The notes: generated by a model from the sequence alone, not told the origin. DNA of 64,000 nucleotides from Lepidostoma basale (GCA_022606425.2 JAHDVF020000667.1:62001-126000), one strand, 5' to 3'. Shown: positions 19,786 through 31,067, counted from the first letter of the stretch. Numbers and translations: made by a program.

Positions 19786-20560
19786 GTTAAGGTATTTTAT
19801 GCAGATTTTTTTGAATGAGTATAATTTGCCTCAGATTTCGCGTGGGTGTATTGAATTTTATATTTTTGAAAAGACAGGCTATAAAAATGTGAGTTCATAT
19901 TTAAAAAAAAAAAAGATTAAATCATTACTATTTCTGCAATTAACTAGTAGTCTTTCCAGGTCGTAGTAAGAATATTCTTTCATTATTGAATTTTCCAATA
20001 TTGGCAAATTGGTATAATTACAGAAACATCAAAAACAGATATGTGTGCTTTTGCCAAATATCTACGGAATTGCGCATGAACATTGTTGGAGGAAAAATTC
20101 ACTGTTTTTGTGTTTGAATGTGGAATGTTTTTATAATTGAATACACTAGTTCGATAAATAACGCGGCTGTCGGTTGTTACGTTCCCGGGCGAGAATAACT
20201 CCCGCGTTGGCGACAAACGTCGACAGCGACACGTATCTGTCGCTCAGTTCACGGCGAGCTTTCGGGGATGAAGCGATTAGGGGATGATAGCGGCTGAAAG
20301 CTCTGCCGGGAAGCGGAATCTATTAGATAAGCGTTTTTATGGGGAGTGTGTGGAAATATTAAGTTGATAAAAATGCTGACACGATCATTTAAAAATTTTA
20401 ATGCAGACTTTAGAAAACTCGTAATTTAAATGTTTCTATTTAATGAAAAACTCGATTGCTTTTTCGGTTTATCAGTGATTGTTTATTTATATATAACATA
20501 AAAATTAATAAACACTATTACATATTTGCTTTGCCTTGCGAGGGCATTCTCAATAGAGTT
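19786..20560. other. Spacer with a unique GC-rich island
   Basis: 20150-20340 (AACGCGGCTGTCGGTTGTTA, GCGACAAACGTCGACAGCGA) is GC-rich with several CpGs and does not recur in the window, so it may be host DNA. I see no ORF or tRNA. The rest is AT-rich. Confidence 0.35.
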
Positions 20561-20574
20561 TGATTTTCAATCAA

Positions 20575-20860
20575 ATTATACATGATAGAGTGTCGAATGA
20601 AAATATAAGAAGTGAATACGGTGCGAATGATGGTGTTATAAAAAAAATTATGAAAGGATCATCAAAATGGTTTAGTCACAGAGAAACAATGAATGAAGAA
20701 AGAAGGGTAAAAAAGGTGAACGATGTTAATGGAACTAGAAATAGAGGAAAAGGTGGCACGATCAAATAAATCAAATATTGAATGTCGAATGAAATGAACG
20801 ATGTCAGGAAAGAAAATTGTGGAAGTCCATTCTTTCTACCTACCTCTTCGGAGATTGGCC
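20575..20860 (+). mobile_element. L-TTAG LINE 3' fragment, decayed
   Basis: HDRVSNENIRSEYGANDGVI, MNEERRVKKVNDVNGTRNRG, then deletions. The end TCTACCTACCTCTTCGGAGA lacks the TTAG tail. Confidence 0.75.
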
Positions 20861-20864
20861 ATTC

Positions 20865-21190
20865 TAGCTTTTTTGGATAGGTTTTTGTAGAATTCCATAG
20901 TAATATACTTTGAGAATTAAAAAAAATGTTAAAACCACTTTTTAATAAAAAAAGATTAAAATACGAGTACACGACATGTTTCGGAGGATACCTCCATCTT
21001 CAGGTGTAAAAATATAACAAAAACTAAACAAAGAAAAACAAATAAAAAACGCGTTTAAAATTCGATACCATAATTCTAATTTAATAAATTAACCTGGGGT
21101 ATTTGTTATAAGTAGGCACTAATAATTATTTTTTTACAGTAAGAAATAAGAAATAATGTTAAAAAATAATAATAATACACGATGATAATA
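20865..21190 (-). repeat. Family H terminus
   Basis: GAATTCCATAGTAATATACT and the AT-rich arm surround the core at 20972-21004. It matches 17520-17660 and 46520-46640 in inverted or direct orientation. Confidence 0.65.
20972..21004 (-). ncRNA. Hammerhead-like core, family H
   Basis: The minus strand reads CTGAAGA, T, stem II GGAGG-TAT-CCTCC (perfect 5 bp), GAAA, CATG, TC. This is one of the cleanest sites: all invariant core bases are present apart from the extra T after CTGANGA. CATG is self-complementary, as a minimal stem III needs. Confidence 0.55.
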
Positions 21191-21218
21191 TAATTAAGAA
21201 AAAACTGTAGAGAAATTT

Positions 21219-21732
21219 AATGGTGAAAATTTGGAGCAAGTAGTTGAGTTCGTGTATTTAGTTAGTATGTTTACAAGAGATGAGCGAGTGGATTTACATT
21301 TTTTAAATATTTTGTTCATAATACCTTCTTTCGCTCTACATTTCAAACAAAAACCCATCCAAACGAGCTAGAATGTTAGTGCACAATGGTGTTCTTCTAC
21401 CGACCCTTATGTATGGATTTAATTTAGGATCATTAAAATGGTTTGGACATATGGAAAGAATGAATGAAGAAAGAATGGTAAAAAAATTATATGTTCACGA
21501 TGTAAATGGAACCCGAAATAGAGGAAGACCGAGGAAAACGTGGCACTATCAAATATATCAAATATTGAATGTCGGTCATATGAGGAGTCAGAGAAATCGA
21601 CGCCCGTGCATGACACGATGTATGAATGGTGAGGAAGCGAGAGAAATATGTCAGGAAAGAAAAGTGTGGCAATCCATTCTTTCTGCCTACCCCTTCGGGA
21701 AGACGGCGTGATGGTTAGTTAGGTAGTTTTAA
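21219..21732 (+). mobile_element. L-TTAG LINE, internally deleted, subfamily A
   Basis: GENLEQVVEFVYLVSMFTR at 21219 belongs upstream of the usual breakpoints. A short antisense piece (21300-21345) and a deletion follow. 21373-21711 is an open frame from MLVHNGVLLPTLMYGF directly to GSLKWFGHMERMNEERMV and on to AYPFGKTA, ending in TTAGTTAG. Confidence 0.8.
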
Positions 21733-21764
21733 AATTATTTAATTTTTAAATAAATCAGCGGCGT

Positions 21765-22043
21765 TCAACTTTTTCCCCTTATTATTCGTATATCTAGGTA
21801 TCTGTTTATGCAGGATATCAAATTTTTTCTTGTGATGAAGACGACCAGCTTTCTCTTCATCTCCCTCTTAAATCGTCTTCGTATCTCTTCGTTGGGTATC
21901 CTATCTCTAAGGGTTCTACCATATGACGTCGCAATTTTTTTCATTTCTGCTACTTTTAGAAGATGTTCGGTTCTGACAGTGTCTACTCTAGGTTCGATTC
22001 CGTAAGTCATTATGGGCCTGATGCATATTTTATAAATTCTCAT
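21765..22043 (-). mobile_element. (GAA)-type LINE C-terminal fragment
   Basis: The minus strand reads MRIYKICIRPIMTYGIEPRV, MKKIATSYGRTLRDRIPNEE, aligning with VRIYKTCVRPILTYGIESRA of the intact LINE. It is diverged and truncated at both ends. Confidence 0.8.
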
Positions 22044-22454
22044 ATTGTTTTGAAAAATATATAATGAATAAATGCATTATAATGAAATTGTAATTGATTT
22101 ACAATGAAATATTTTTCACATTATAATGAAATCTGAAACTGAGCTTTCAATTATGAATCTCACCCCTGAAATATTATTCGATTATATCGATATTACAGGC
22201 GCACACTCCTTTTTCCGAAAGCTTCATTAAAAGCCGTCTAACCAAACAGCCCCTACCTTGTAGCGTACCGGCGTCAGGGCAGACGGGGCTGGGGGATGGG
22301 GGATGGGGGACGGCGAAACAATTTTCGTTCGGCTTCTCAGTCAATTAGTGGCGGACCCTCATAAAAGGGTGAACACTTTGCGTATAAACAAGCCACTGGC
22401 GGTAAAACCAGGGCTGCTAACGAGTTCACTTTATTCACCTTTTATAAATTTATT
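22044..22454. other. Unique spacer with a G-rich island
   Basis: 22195-22400 is GC-rich and non-repetitive in this window. It contains the G-tract run at 22285-22309. No ORF or RNA gene is evident. Confidence 0.35.
22285..22309 (+). other. Potential G-quadruplex
   Basis: Four tracts of four or five G separated by CT, AT, AT (GGGGCTGGGGGATGGGGGAT then GGGGG). The short loops favour a very stable quadruplex. Confidence 0.6.
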
Positions 22455-23100
22455 TATGTAGTATGTTTACAAGAGATGGGAGAGTGGAAAGGGTTATTGA
22501 AAGAAGGGTTGGGGCATGCAACAAAGTGAATGGTGCTCTTAAAGTTGTCATCGCAAACAAAAACCCATACAAAAAAGCTAGAATGGCAGTGCATAATGGT
22601 GTTCTTCAACCGACCTATATGTATGGAAGCGAAGCATGGAACTGGCAAAAGAAGTATGAAAGTAGAAAAAATGCGGTAGAAATGAGATCTCTAAGACGAA
22701 TGTGTGGCAAATCTGTATATGATAGAGTGTCAAATACAAGTATAAGAACTGAATGTGGTGCGAATGAAAGTGTTATGAACAAAATAATGAAAGGGTCATT
22801 AAGATGGTTTGGACACATTGAAAGAATGAGTGAAGACAGAATGGTGAAGAAGGTATATGTTAACGGTGTGAACGGAGCTAGAAATAGAGGAAGGCCGAGG
22901 AAAACGTGGCACGATCAAATCAATCAAATATTAAATGTCGGTCACGTGAGGAGTCGGAGAAATAGACGTGCGTGCACGGACAAGATGTAAGAAAGTAGAG
23001 GAATCGAGAGAAGTATATCAGGACAGAACAGTGTGGCGTTCCATTCTTTCTGGTTATTACGTTAGGTTATTAGGTGAGGTAGTTATGGTTAGTTAGTTAG
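22455..23100 (+). mobile_element. L-TTAG LINE 3' half, subfamily C
   Basis: One open frame, 22463-22990, reads MFTRDGRVERVIERRVGACN, MAVHNGVLQPTYMYGSEAWN, MRSLRRMCGKSVYDRVSN and RGRPRKTWHDQINQILNVGH. It ends early at a frameshift in RRACTDKM*. The tail is GTTAGTTAGTTTGTTAG. Among the longest open L-TTAG stretches. Confidence 0.9.
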
Positions 23101-24060
23101 TTTGTTAGTTAAGAAGATATTTGTAGGTTATTGACCTCACAGGCAAAGTACAAAATCATGACCCACATAAGTGGACGCAATGGACTTCGACTGCTGTACC
23201 AGCATATTTCATGATGAAATATATTACACGAATAACCGAAAACACCCTAGACTTTGCACCTACAAATCGCAATTATGAAATATGTTGCATAGCCAAAAGT
23301 GATGCATCAGGGCCCGGATTCATTCACATAGGTCACTAGAGCAGAGCATCGTGTGCAAAGGGAAGCAAAGCATCCGACCACCCGATACGTCATTCCTTCT
23401 TGCGACTTCTAACCGACACGAGTCTATACTGTCAAGTCTACGTACATAGAACCTCCGACTCTTCCACCGAGCGACGCTACTATCTACACTGCTACGCCAC
23501 GTAACTTCCGACGAGTCTTCGCCCCAGCCGACCGACGCTACTGCCCAGCGTGTCATCATCCCCTACTGCTCGCCGCGCGGACTCCGGCCCTGCTGCTATC
23601 GACGTCCAGGCGCACGCTCCATTACCAGTACGTAATACTGTTAACGTATGATTACTTGTGATCTGCAATAAACGCTGAAACTTCCACTGCTTTTAACTCT
23701 TACCACATCCCCCAAATATTAATTAAATTTGCTTTATGGCAGCCCTATTGGAATGATCCTCCACAACCACTTGTCATACATTGGTTGTCAGACGACAAAA
23801 GCATGACAAATAACGAGCGTTTTGCATATTAAAACAAATAATGTATACTTGGGAAATGAGCACATCAAACAAGTGTTGTGATCTGTTGTTATTGAGTTGT
23901 TTTGGAGTTGTTTCAAGATTGTACTGTGCGCCGAGATGCCTAGGGCTGGAAATACGCTTACTACACGTTTCAAATAGATAATTCGAAGGGTGTACGAGTA
24001 TTAACCCTTAACATAACATTCATATGAGAGTTGGGAAAAATGTAATCAAAACCTTTGCCT
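23101..24060. other. Unique region, possible solo LTR or host sequence
   Basis: 23320-23650 is GC-rich and non-repetitive here and ends in GCAATAAACGCTGAAACTTC, the kind of poly(A)-signal context seen in LTRs. I cannot find matching TG...CA ends or a duplication, so host exon, LTR or another element all remain open. The flanks are AT-rich. Confidence 0.3.
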
Positions 24061-24065
24061 GGAGT

Positions 24066-25765
24066 TTAAAAAAATCTATTTATGAGAATTGAGTGATTAG
24101 TAAACGTTTAGTATTTTAAAATCTAATAATGATAATTGAGTGATCAGTAAACGTTTAGTATTTTGAAATCTTATTATGATAATCGAGTAATTAGTAACAT
24201 AAACGTTTAGTTGAAATAAATCTAATGATGAGAATTGACTGATTAGTAAACGTATTAAAAATCTAATTATAAGAATCGAGGGAAGTAAACGTTTAGTTTT
24301 TAAAACTCTAATAATGATAATTGAGTTATAAGTAAACGTTTAGTATTTAAGAATCTAATTATGAGAATTGATTGATTAGTAAATGTTTAGTATTCAAAAA
24401 TCTAATTATGAGAATTGACTGATTAGTAAACGTTTAGTATTAAAAATCTAATTATAAGAATCGAGGGAAGTAAACGTTTAGTTTTTAAAACTCTGATAAT
24501 GATAATTGAGTTATAAGTAAACGTTTAGTATTTAAGAATCTAATTATGAGAATTGATTGATTAGTAAATGTTTAGTATTCAAAAATCTAATTATGAGAAT
24601 TGACTGATTAGTAAACGTTTAGTATTAAAAATCTAATTATAAGAATCGAGGGAAGTAAACGTTTAGTTTTTAAAACTCTGATAATGATAATTGAGTTATA
24701 AGTAAACGTTTAGTATTTAAGAATCTAATTATGAGAATTGATTGATTAGTAAATGTTTAGTATTCAAAAATCTAATTATGAGAATTGACTGATTAGTAAA
24801 CGTTTAGTATAAAAAATCTAATTATAAGAATCGAGGGAAGTAAACGTTTAGTTTTTAAAACTCTGATAATGATAATTGTGTTATAAGTAAACGTTTAGTA
24901 TTTAAGAATCTAATTATGAGAATTGATTGATTAGTAAATGTTTAGTATTCAAAAATCTAATTATGAGAATTGACTGATTAGTAAACGTTTAGTATAAAAA
25001 ATCTAATTATAAGAATCGAGGGAAGTAAACGTTTAGTTTTTAAAACCCTGATAATGATAATTGTGTTACAAGTAAACGTTTAGTATTTAAGAATCTAATT
25101 ATGAGAATTGATTGATTAGTAAATGTTTAGTATTCAAAAATCTAATTATGAGAATTGACTGATTAGTAAACGTTTAGTATAAAAAATCTAATTATAAGAA
25201 TCGAGGGAAGTAAACGTTTAGTTTTTAAAACTCTGATAATGATAATTGTGTTATAAGTAAACGTTTAGTATTTAAGAATCTAATTATGAGAATTGATTGA
25301 TTAGTAAATGTTTAGTATTCAAAAATCTAATTATGAGAATTGACTGATTAGTAAACGTTTAGTATTAAAAATCTAATTATAAGAATCGAGGGAAGTAAAC
25401 GTTTAGTTTTTAAAACCCTGATAATGATAATTGTGTTACAAGTAAACGTTTAGTATTTAAGAATCTAATTATGAGAATTGATTGATTAGTAAATGTTTAG
25501 TATTCAAAAATCTAATTATGAGAATTGACTGATTAGTAAACGTTTAGTATAAAAAATCTAATTATAAGAATCGAGGGAAGTAAACGTTTAGTTTTTAAAA
25601 CTCTGATAATGATAATTGTGTTATAAGTAAACGTTTAGTATTTAAGAATCTAATTATGAGAATTGATTGATTAGTAAATGTTTAGTATTTAAAAATCTAA
25701 TTATGAGAATTGACTGATTAGTAAACGTTTAGTTTTTAAAAATCTCATTATGAGGTTTGACTGAG
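24066..25765. repeat. Higher-order tandem array, 185-bp tetramer of a ~46-bp unit
   Basis: The basic unit is close to AATCTAATTATGAGAATTGA plus TTGATTAGTAAACGTTTAGT. Four diverged units (ATTGATTGATTAG, ATTGACTGATTAG, AATCGAGGGAAG, ATTG(A/T)GTTATAAG variants) form a 185-bp block that repeats at 24351, 24536, 24721, 24906, 25091, 25276, 25461 and 25646. Block copies differ by a few bases. The left 280 bp is unhomogenised. Confidence 0.95.
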
Positions 25766-25844
25766 GCACAATACATAAAAGAGTTTAATGAAAAAATAAC
25801 CTTATATCGTATTTCTTTAGAATGATTATTCATTTCCATAGGAC

Positions 25845-26150
25845 CAACCAAGAGATCCGTACGATGACCCAGCAGCCCCTTATAACGAGCACCGGGAGAG
25901 CCGGTCGCCTAGCATGGATTGGGCACGTATGCCGAGCCGAAGAGACCAGAGCAATCAAGACCCTGTACGCGTCTAGACCGACTGGAAGGCCAAGACAGCG
26001 CCTAATGGACAATGTTCTGGCTGACCTGGCTAGGTTGTGCGAATCGGACTGCTGGGAGCTAAAGGCGCAGGATCGAGGAGCTTGGCGAAAAATCATCAAG
26101 GAGGCTAAAACTCTTCAAGAGTTGTATGGCCTTAAGAAGTAAGTAAATAA
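25845..26150 (+). mobile_element. (AAGT)n-tailed LINE C-terminus
   Basis: The open frame reads TGRAGRLAWIGHVCRAEETR, RPTGRPRQRLMDNVLADLAR, then EAKTLQELYGLKK* and AAGTAAGTAAATAAG. The stop and tail are preserved. The sister copy on the minus strand is 57545-58035. Confidence 0.88.
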
Positions 26151-26269
26151 GATTATTCATTTCATCCCATCGACAAATATAAATTGTCAATTTAATTTAT
26201 TTAGCATTTTGTGGGAAATATTAATTTTTGTCAATAGGAACATGCATAATATCAAGTGCAACGTAAAAA

Positions 26270-26500
26270 AGACTTAAATAGTCCATTGTTTTGGCCGAAA
26301 CACTATAATATTTTAACATTTTTTAACTGTTAATTCAAAAACTTTGTTTTATATCACAAATTGTATTTATTTTACTTTACGACAGCTGTTCATTAACCAA
26401 TGTTGACATCATCAGGTGTTACAAACATATATAAAAAGTTAAATAAATACAATTTGTGATATAAAACAAAGTTTTTGAATTAACAGTTATAAGAAATACT
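26270..26500. repeat. Family J palindrome with decayed core
   Basis: Arms of about 45 bp (TTCAAAAACTTTGTTTTATA ... and its complement ending AAAGTTTTTGAATTAACAG) enclose, on the minus strand, CTGATGATGTCAACATTGGT and GAACAGCTGTCG. GAAA has become TGAA, so the core is broken. Confidence 0.75.
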
Positions 26501-26914
26501 TATTAATTGACAATTGCTCGAGCATTTACTAATGGAGAAGGGAAGGGTTTGATTTTCAAGCGTAAATTTTCTTGAAGATCGGAACGATGTATTATTTTGA
26601 CATTAGTTTCGTATTTCATATTGTGAGAATATTTCAGAATACACCCGAATCGAATAATATATAAAAATCTTAACCCATATTGTCAGATAAAAACTTTCCC
26701 GTGAATTATTATAGGTTGGCACATTATTCACCCGAGATCATATTGCTACGGGTCTGTCAAACATTTGACAAGGAGTTTTTTATACTTTATACCATGTGTC
26801 AAGGCAAGCTGCGGAGACATTAGCATACACATATCAGAGATACTAAAGCAAAAGTCGTTTTTCTTCCTAATTTGATACAGGAACATTAACGCGATTATTT
26901 GAAACTTGAATTCA
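26501..26914. other. AT-rich spacer
   Basis: No supported feature. Confidence 0.4.
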
Positions 26915-27440
26915 GGATGGCAGTGCACAATGGTGTTCTTGTGCCGACCCTTATCTATGGAAGTGAAGCATGGAACTGGCAAAAGAAGGATGAAAGAAGA
27001 ATAAATGCAGTAGAAATGAGATCTCTAAGACGAATGTGTGGAAAATCTGTATATGATAGAGTGACAAATGCAAGTACGAGTATAAGAAGTGAATGTGGTG
27101 CGAATGAAAGTGTTATGAACAAAATAAGGAAAGGGTCATTAAGATGGTTTGGACACAAGGAAAGAATGAGTGAAGACAGAATGGTAAAGAAGGTATATGT
27201 AAACGGCGTGAACGGAGCTAGAAATAGAGGAAGGCCGAGGAAAACGTGGCACGATCAAATCAATCAAATATTGAATGTCGGACACGTGAGGAGTCGGAGA
27301 AATCGACGTGCGTGCATGACAAGATGTATGAATGTAGAGGAAGCGAGCGAAGTATGTCAGGACAGAACAGTGTGGCGTTCCATTCTTTCTGCCTACCCCT
27401 CCGGGAGACGGCGTGATGGTTAGTTAGTTTGTTAGTTGAA
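26915..27440 (+). mobile_element. L-TTAG LINE 3' end, subfamily C
   Basis: The open frame 26899-27423 covers MAVHNGVLVPTLIYGSEAWN, MRSLRRMCGKSVYDRVTN, GSLRWFGHKERMSEDRMV, GRPRKTWHDQINQILNVGH and CQDRTVWRSILSAYPSG. It ends with a one-base shift before GATGGTTAGTTAG. 5'-truncated at the usual position before MAVHNG. Confidence 0.92.
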
Positions 27441-27479
27441 TTCAGGATACGATGATAGTACGTAATTTAAATACAGAGT

Positions 27480-27600
27480 ACCGTTTTCAAATTACTTTAA
27501 AATAAATGGAATGATTAATTATAATACAAAATATGTTTCGAATGTATTCAACTTTCATCATCAGGAGAGTGATTAACAATCCTTTGTTTTTTATATTACT
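27480..27600 (-). ncRNA. Hammerhead-like core with AT-rich flanks
   Basis: On the minus strand 27564-27531 reads CTGATGA, T, stem II GAA...TTC (AAGTTGAATACA loop), GAAA, CATA, TT. The core bases are intact; stem II is only 3 bp and stem III is imperfect. Confidence 0.4.
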
Positions 27601-27649
27601 ATGTAGACCTATAATGTTTTCTAAATATTATGGTGCCCTTAATGTCGTC

Positions 27650-27925
27650 ATCGCAAACAAAAGCTAAAATGGCAATTCACAATAGTGTTCTTGTAACGAC
27701 CCTTATGTATGGAAATGAAGCATGGAACTGGCAAAAGAAGGATAAAAGTAGAATAAATGCAGTAGAAATGAGATCTCTTAGACGAATGTATGTATACTTT
27801 GTGTATGATAAAGAGCAGACTGAAAATCTAAGAAGTGAATGCAGTGAGAATGACAGTGGTATGAATAAAATAATGAAATGATTATTAAGATGGTTTGGAC
27901 ACGTGAAAATAATGGTAAAGAAATA
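27650..27925 (+). mobile_element. L-TTAG LINE middle fragment
   Basis: MAIHNSVLVTTLMYGNEAWN, INAVEMRSLRRM, NDSGMNKIMK*, WFGHVK. The 3' end is missing where the SINE at 27945 begins. Confidence 0.8.
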
Positions 27926-27944
27926 ATGGTACAGAAAGTATATA

Positions 27945-28190
27945 CAGACGACCTTCGTGGCCGAGTAGTAAGTGCATTGAATGCCACCCCGAAAGATCCG
28001 TGTTCGATTCCCGGCGAGGGTAGTGTGATTGTCACCCTGTCTTTGGTCTGGTGTAGAATTCACGTGATAACAAAATAACGATAGATTTAGCTACCTTTCA
28101 CATGTCACGAGAATCACCACGATAGCTATAATACCCTTTACATCGATTTGGCTCATACTGGCATGATGTAAAGAGCGATTCAACAAAATA
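27945..28190 (+). mobile_element. tRNA-derived SINE, near complete
   Basis: Box A region CGTGGCCGAGTAGTAAGTGC and box B GTTCGATTCC (28002-28011), then GTGTGATTGTCACCCTGTC, TTTGGTCTGGTGTAGAATTC, TTACATCGATTTGGCTCATA and an AATAATAATAA tail. Polymerase III transcription and LINE-dependent spread are expected from the class. Confidence 0.85.
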
Positions 28191-28424
28191 ATAATAACTA
28201 GCTGACCCGACGAACTTCGTACCGCCTCAGAATCAATAAATGTTGTGTTAACTTATTAGCTAAATTTAATTCACCTTTTTATTGAATTACAATTAATACT
28301 TAAAATGAATTAAGTTCATGAAATGTGCAAATGTCAAAATTAAAAATATTAATTACAATGGAATATAATTCACGTGGAAGCCTGCATTAATACTTAAAAT
28401 GAATTATAAATTGTTAATTAAAAA

Positions 28425-28990
28425 CTTTGTTTTATGTATCACAATTGTGTTTTTTATTTTTTCGCGACAATATATTCAACCAAAGTGGAATCTACCAGAT
28501 TAATTGTGAGGATTGTGATGCCGTGTATATTGGAAAGACGGGTCGATCATTTTGAAGAGGTTATATGAACACAACATTTAATACAAAAACAGAATCATTG
28601 TGTGAATTTTGACCATCATTTCAATTCCAAAAACACATTTTTTTGCATATAGCAAACAATTTAAAAAAAATTTGATAAATTAGAAAATTTTGAAATTTTT
28701 AAAGCAAAGGCACGTGAATTGAATGTTATAAATAACCAAATTCCAGCTTATTCCCACTTAGTATATATGTAGTACATTAAAAACTTTTCCTTTATACAAT
28801 CTACCAAAAAAATATTCATACTACCTTCCATTTTTGTCCCTTTCTTACTAATGTAATCTGCTTCCTTATAATGTTTATCGTCTTTAATATATTAGGATTC
28901 ATCGTTTTTGACTCTATATTATGTATGATTGTTCCTTCTAATTACTGTTTGAATTATTATTATGATTATTATCATTCTTATTATTTTATT
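28425..28990 (+). pseudogene. Penelope-like element relic, GIY-YIG endonuclease domain
   Basis: From 28484 the frame reads SGIYQINCEDCDAVYIGKTG RSF then a TGA stop; both the GIY and YIG motifs and the CxxC typical of PLE endonucleases are visible. Diverged coding-like DNA continues to about 28760 (LNVINNQIPAYSHLVY). Upstream, AAAACTTTGTTTTATGTATC and TTCGCGACA match the J palindrome arm. No RT domain remains. It is non-functional. Confidence 0.75.
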
Positions 28991-29032
28991 ATTATAAATA
29001 AATGAATTTAATACAACAACAACAACAAAACC

Positions 29033-29775
29033 ATCACGCCGTTTCTCCGCAGGGGTAGGCAGAGAGAATGGACCGCCACACTACTCTATCCTGGCACACC
29101 TCTCTAGCTTCCTCCACATTCATACATCGAGTCATACACGCACGTCGATTCTTCCGGCTTCTGACATGACCAACCTTTAATATTTGATTAATTTGGACAT
29201 GCCATGTTTTTCTCGGTCTACCTCGACTCCTTACTCCATTTACATCGTTAACGTATACTTTTTAACCATTCTTTCTTCACCCATGCGCTCCATATGTCCG
29301 AACCAACGCAACGAACCATTCATAATTTTGTTCATAATACCTTCTTTCGCTCTACATTCCTTCCTAATATCAGCATTTGAGATTCTGTCATACATCGTTC
29401 TACCACACATACGTCTTAGGGACCTCATCTCTACCGCATTTATTCTGCTCTCATCTTTGTTCTGTCAGTTCCATGCTTCGCTTCCATACATAGGAGTTGG
29501 GACCAGAACTCCATTGTGAACGGCCATTTTCGCTTTCATTGATAAATTCTTGTTTCCAATAACTACTTTTAAAGCTCCATTCACTTTGTTACCTGCACCA
29601 ACCCTTTTTTCAACATCACTGTCCGTTCGGCCATCCGCTGTGAACATGCTACCTAAATACACAAATTCCCTCACTTGTTCCAAGTTCTCTTCATTTACAC
29701 TTATATTACAAACTGTCATTTGCTCTTCCCTTTCAAAAACTAACACCTTTGACTTTCCAACATTCATCAAAACAC
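29033..29775 (-). mobile_element. L-TTAG LINE, long 3' half
   Basis: The minus frame 29770-29465 reads MMNVGKSKVLVFEREEQMTV, LEQVREFVYLGSMFTADGRT and MAVHNGVLVPTPMYGSEAWN. After a frameshift, 29428-29240 continues with MRSLRRMCGRTMYDRISNAD. The last part ends GGCGTGATGGTTTTGTTGTTG, so this belongs to the (TTGTTG)-tailed sister subfamily of 1975. Confidence 0.88.
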
Positions 29776-30420
29776 GTTAAAACAATTAAATAGCAGACAA
29801 CATAATTTTGAATAAGTGTGATCCATCAATGAACTCCGTTTTCATCATTAGCATCATCATATTCATCATCTGAAGAGTTTGATGATTCAGTGTCCCTATC
29901 AATTGAAAAAAGAAATTCCTCGTCTTCATCTAGCCAAATATTTCGTTTATTAAGTACTCGCGGCTGAATATCCTATGGTAACAATTCTCTGGACCGAATG
30001 TACACAGATACACCTATAAAATCAATACAAAATATACAATACGTATTTTTATTATTATTCACTAATCATAAATCGGTTATTTAATCTCCACGGAACACTC
30101 ATCTGTCATCTTTTTCGAATGGTATTAATGGCGCAAATATTCTCTGCTCTCCTTCACAAAAGGGGTTTAACTTTTAGAATAGTCTCTCTTATACTGATTT
30201 TTATAACTTTGGGCATTGTTAATCTAAAATTAATAAAGAAAACCAAAAATCCCGGCGACGATTAAAAAATAACCTCAACTCGAATCTTTCACATTGAGTA
30301 TTGACATCTGGCATCAACAATACACCACCTACGGGCGATACCGAAACTAAAATACACGCCATTTTGATTTTATACGTCGTTTATTAAGTCAAATTTAGTC
30401 AAACGTACGACAAATATAAT
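29776..30420 (-). other. Unidentified segment with a short acidic reading frame
   Basis: Minus strand 29962-29822 reads NIWLDEDEEFLFSIDRDTES SNSSDDEYDDANDE and stops. Acidic N-termini like this occur in piggyBac-type transposases and in host proteins; there is no catalytic part here. Unassigned. Confidence 0.3.
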
Positions 30421-30599
30421 TAATTTTAAATCATTAAAGTGATTTTTTCAAATGTTTTAATAATTATTCTGTTATCCGGAACGGAGACAAATCCAGCAAA
30501 TATAAGATCTTCAAAATTGGTCCAGCCGTTCTCGAGTTATAAATGGTGTAACTAACACGATTTTTGACTTTGTTTTATATATATAGATAATAATAATAT

Positions 30600-30820
30600 T
30601 TTCGATGAAAAAGAAACTAAAAATATAGGAAGACCGAGGACGTGGCACGATCAAGAAAATCAAATATTGAATGTCGGACACGTGAACAGTCGCAGAAATT
30701 GACGTGCGTGCATGACACCACATGCGAATGTAAAGGAAGTGAGATAAATGCGCTGGGAAAGAACAGTGTGGCGGTCCATTATTTTTGCCTTCCCTTTCGG
30801 GCACACGACGTGATGGTAAC
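30600..30820 (+). mobile_element. L-TTAG LINE 3' scrap
   Basis: GRPRTWHDQENQILNVGHVN, then AYLCLPFRAHDVMV-like end and GACGTGATGG without TTAG repeats. Decayed. Confidence 0.7.
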
Positions 30821-30849
30821 TAGAAATATTGTTATGATTTGCTTTATTG

Positions 30850-31065
30850 ATGAGATATTGAGTAGATCCAGAAGAAGATACTGGAGGGACCATGTAGCCC
30901 GAATGGATGGTGACAGAGTTGCATATACTGCTGCTTATGAATCCCCTCCGGACACCACCTACCTGGTAGACCGCCTAAGAGATGGAGGGACAGCTGGATC
31001 TCATTATCCGATGAGATTCCTGTGTCACAGATCGTCAGATCTATTAAAAGAAGAAGAAGAAGAAG
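30850..31065 (+). mobile_element. (GAA)n LINE 3' end
   Basis: SRRRYWRDHVARMDGDRVAY, ESPPDTTYLVDRL, then (GAA)n at 31043-31067. It parallels RRRYWHEHVERMSSNRI of the intact LINE. 5'-truncated. Confidence 0.8.
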
Positions 31066-31067
31066 AA

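Larger units (their letters stand above)
28196..30592 (+). mobile_element. Interspersed repeat split by later insertions
   Basis: The left end ACTAGCTGACCCGACGAACT is shared with 54556, and the right end AGCCGTTCTCGAGTTATAAA ... TTTTATATATATAGAT is the usual partner of that left end in arthropod genomes. The piece TCCGGAACGGAGACAAATCC (30477) also occurs at 54888. PLE, L-TTAG and an unidentified segment lie between. Joining the two ends is inference. Confidence 0.5.

Noticed and set aside
23320..23700. Solo LTR
   Set aside because: AATAAA context is suggestive, but no terminal TG/CA pair, duplication or second copy could be found.
24066..25765. CRISPR array
   Set aside because: Units are contiguous variants of one sequence, with no unique spacers, and the genome is eukaryotic.
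29822..29962. piggyBac transposase
   Set aside because: Only a short acidic stretch is visible; no catalytic or cysteine-rich part.
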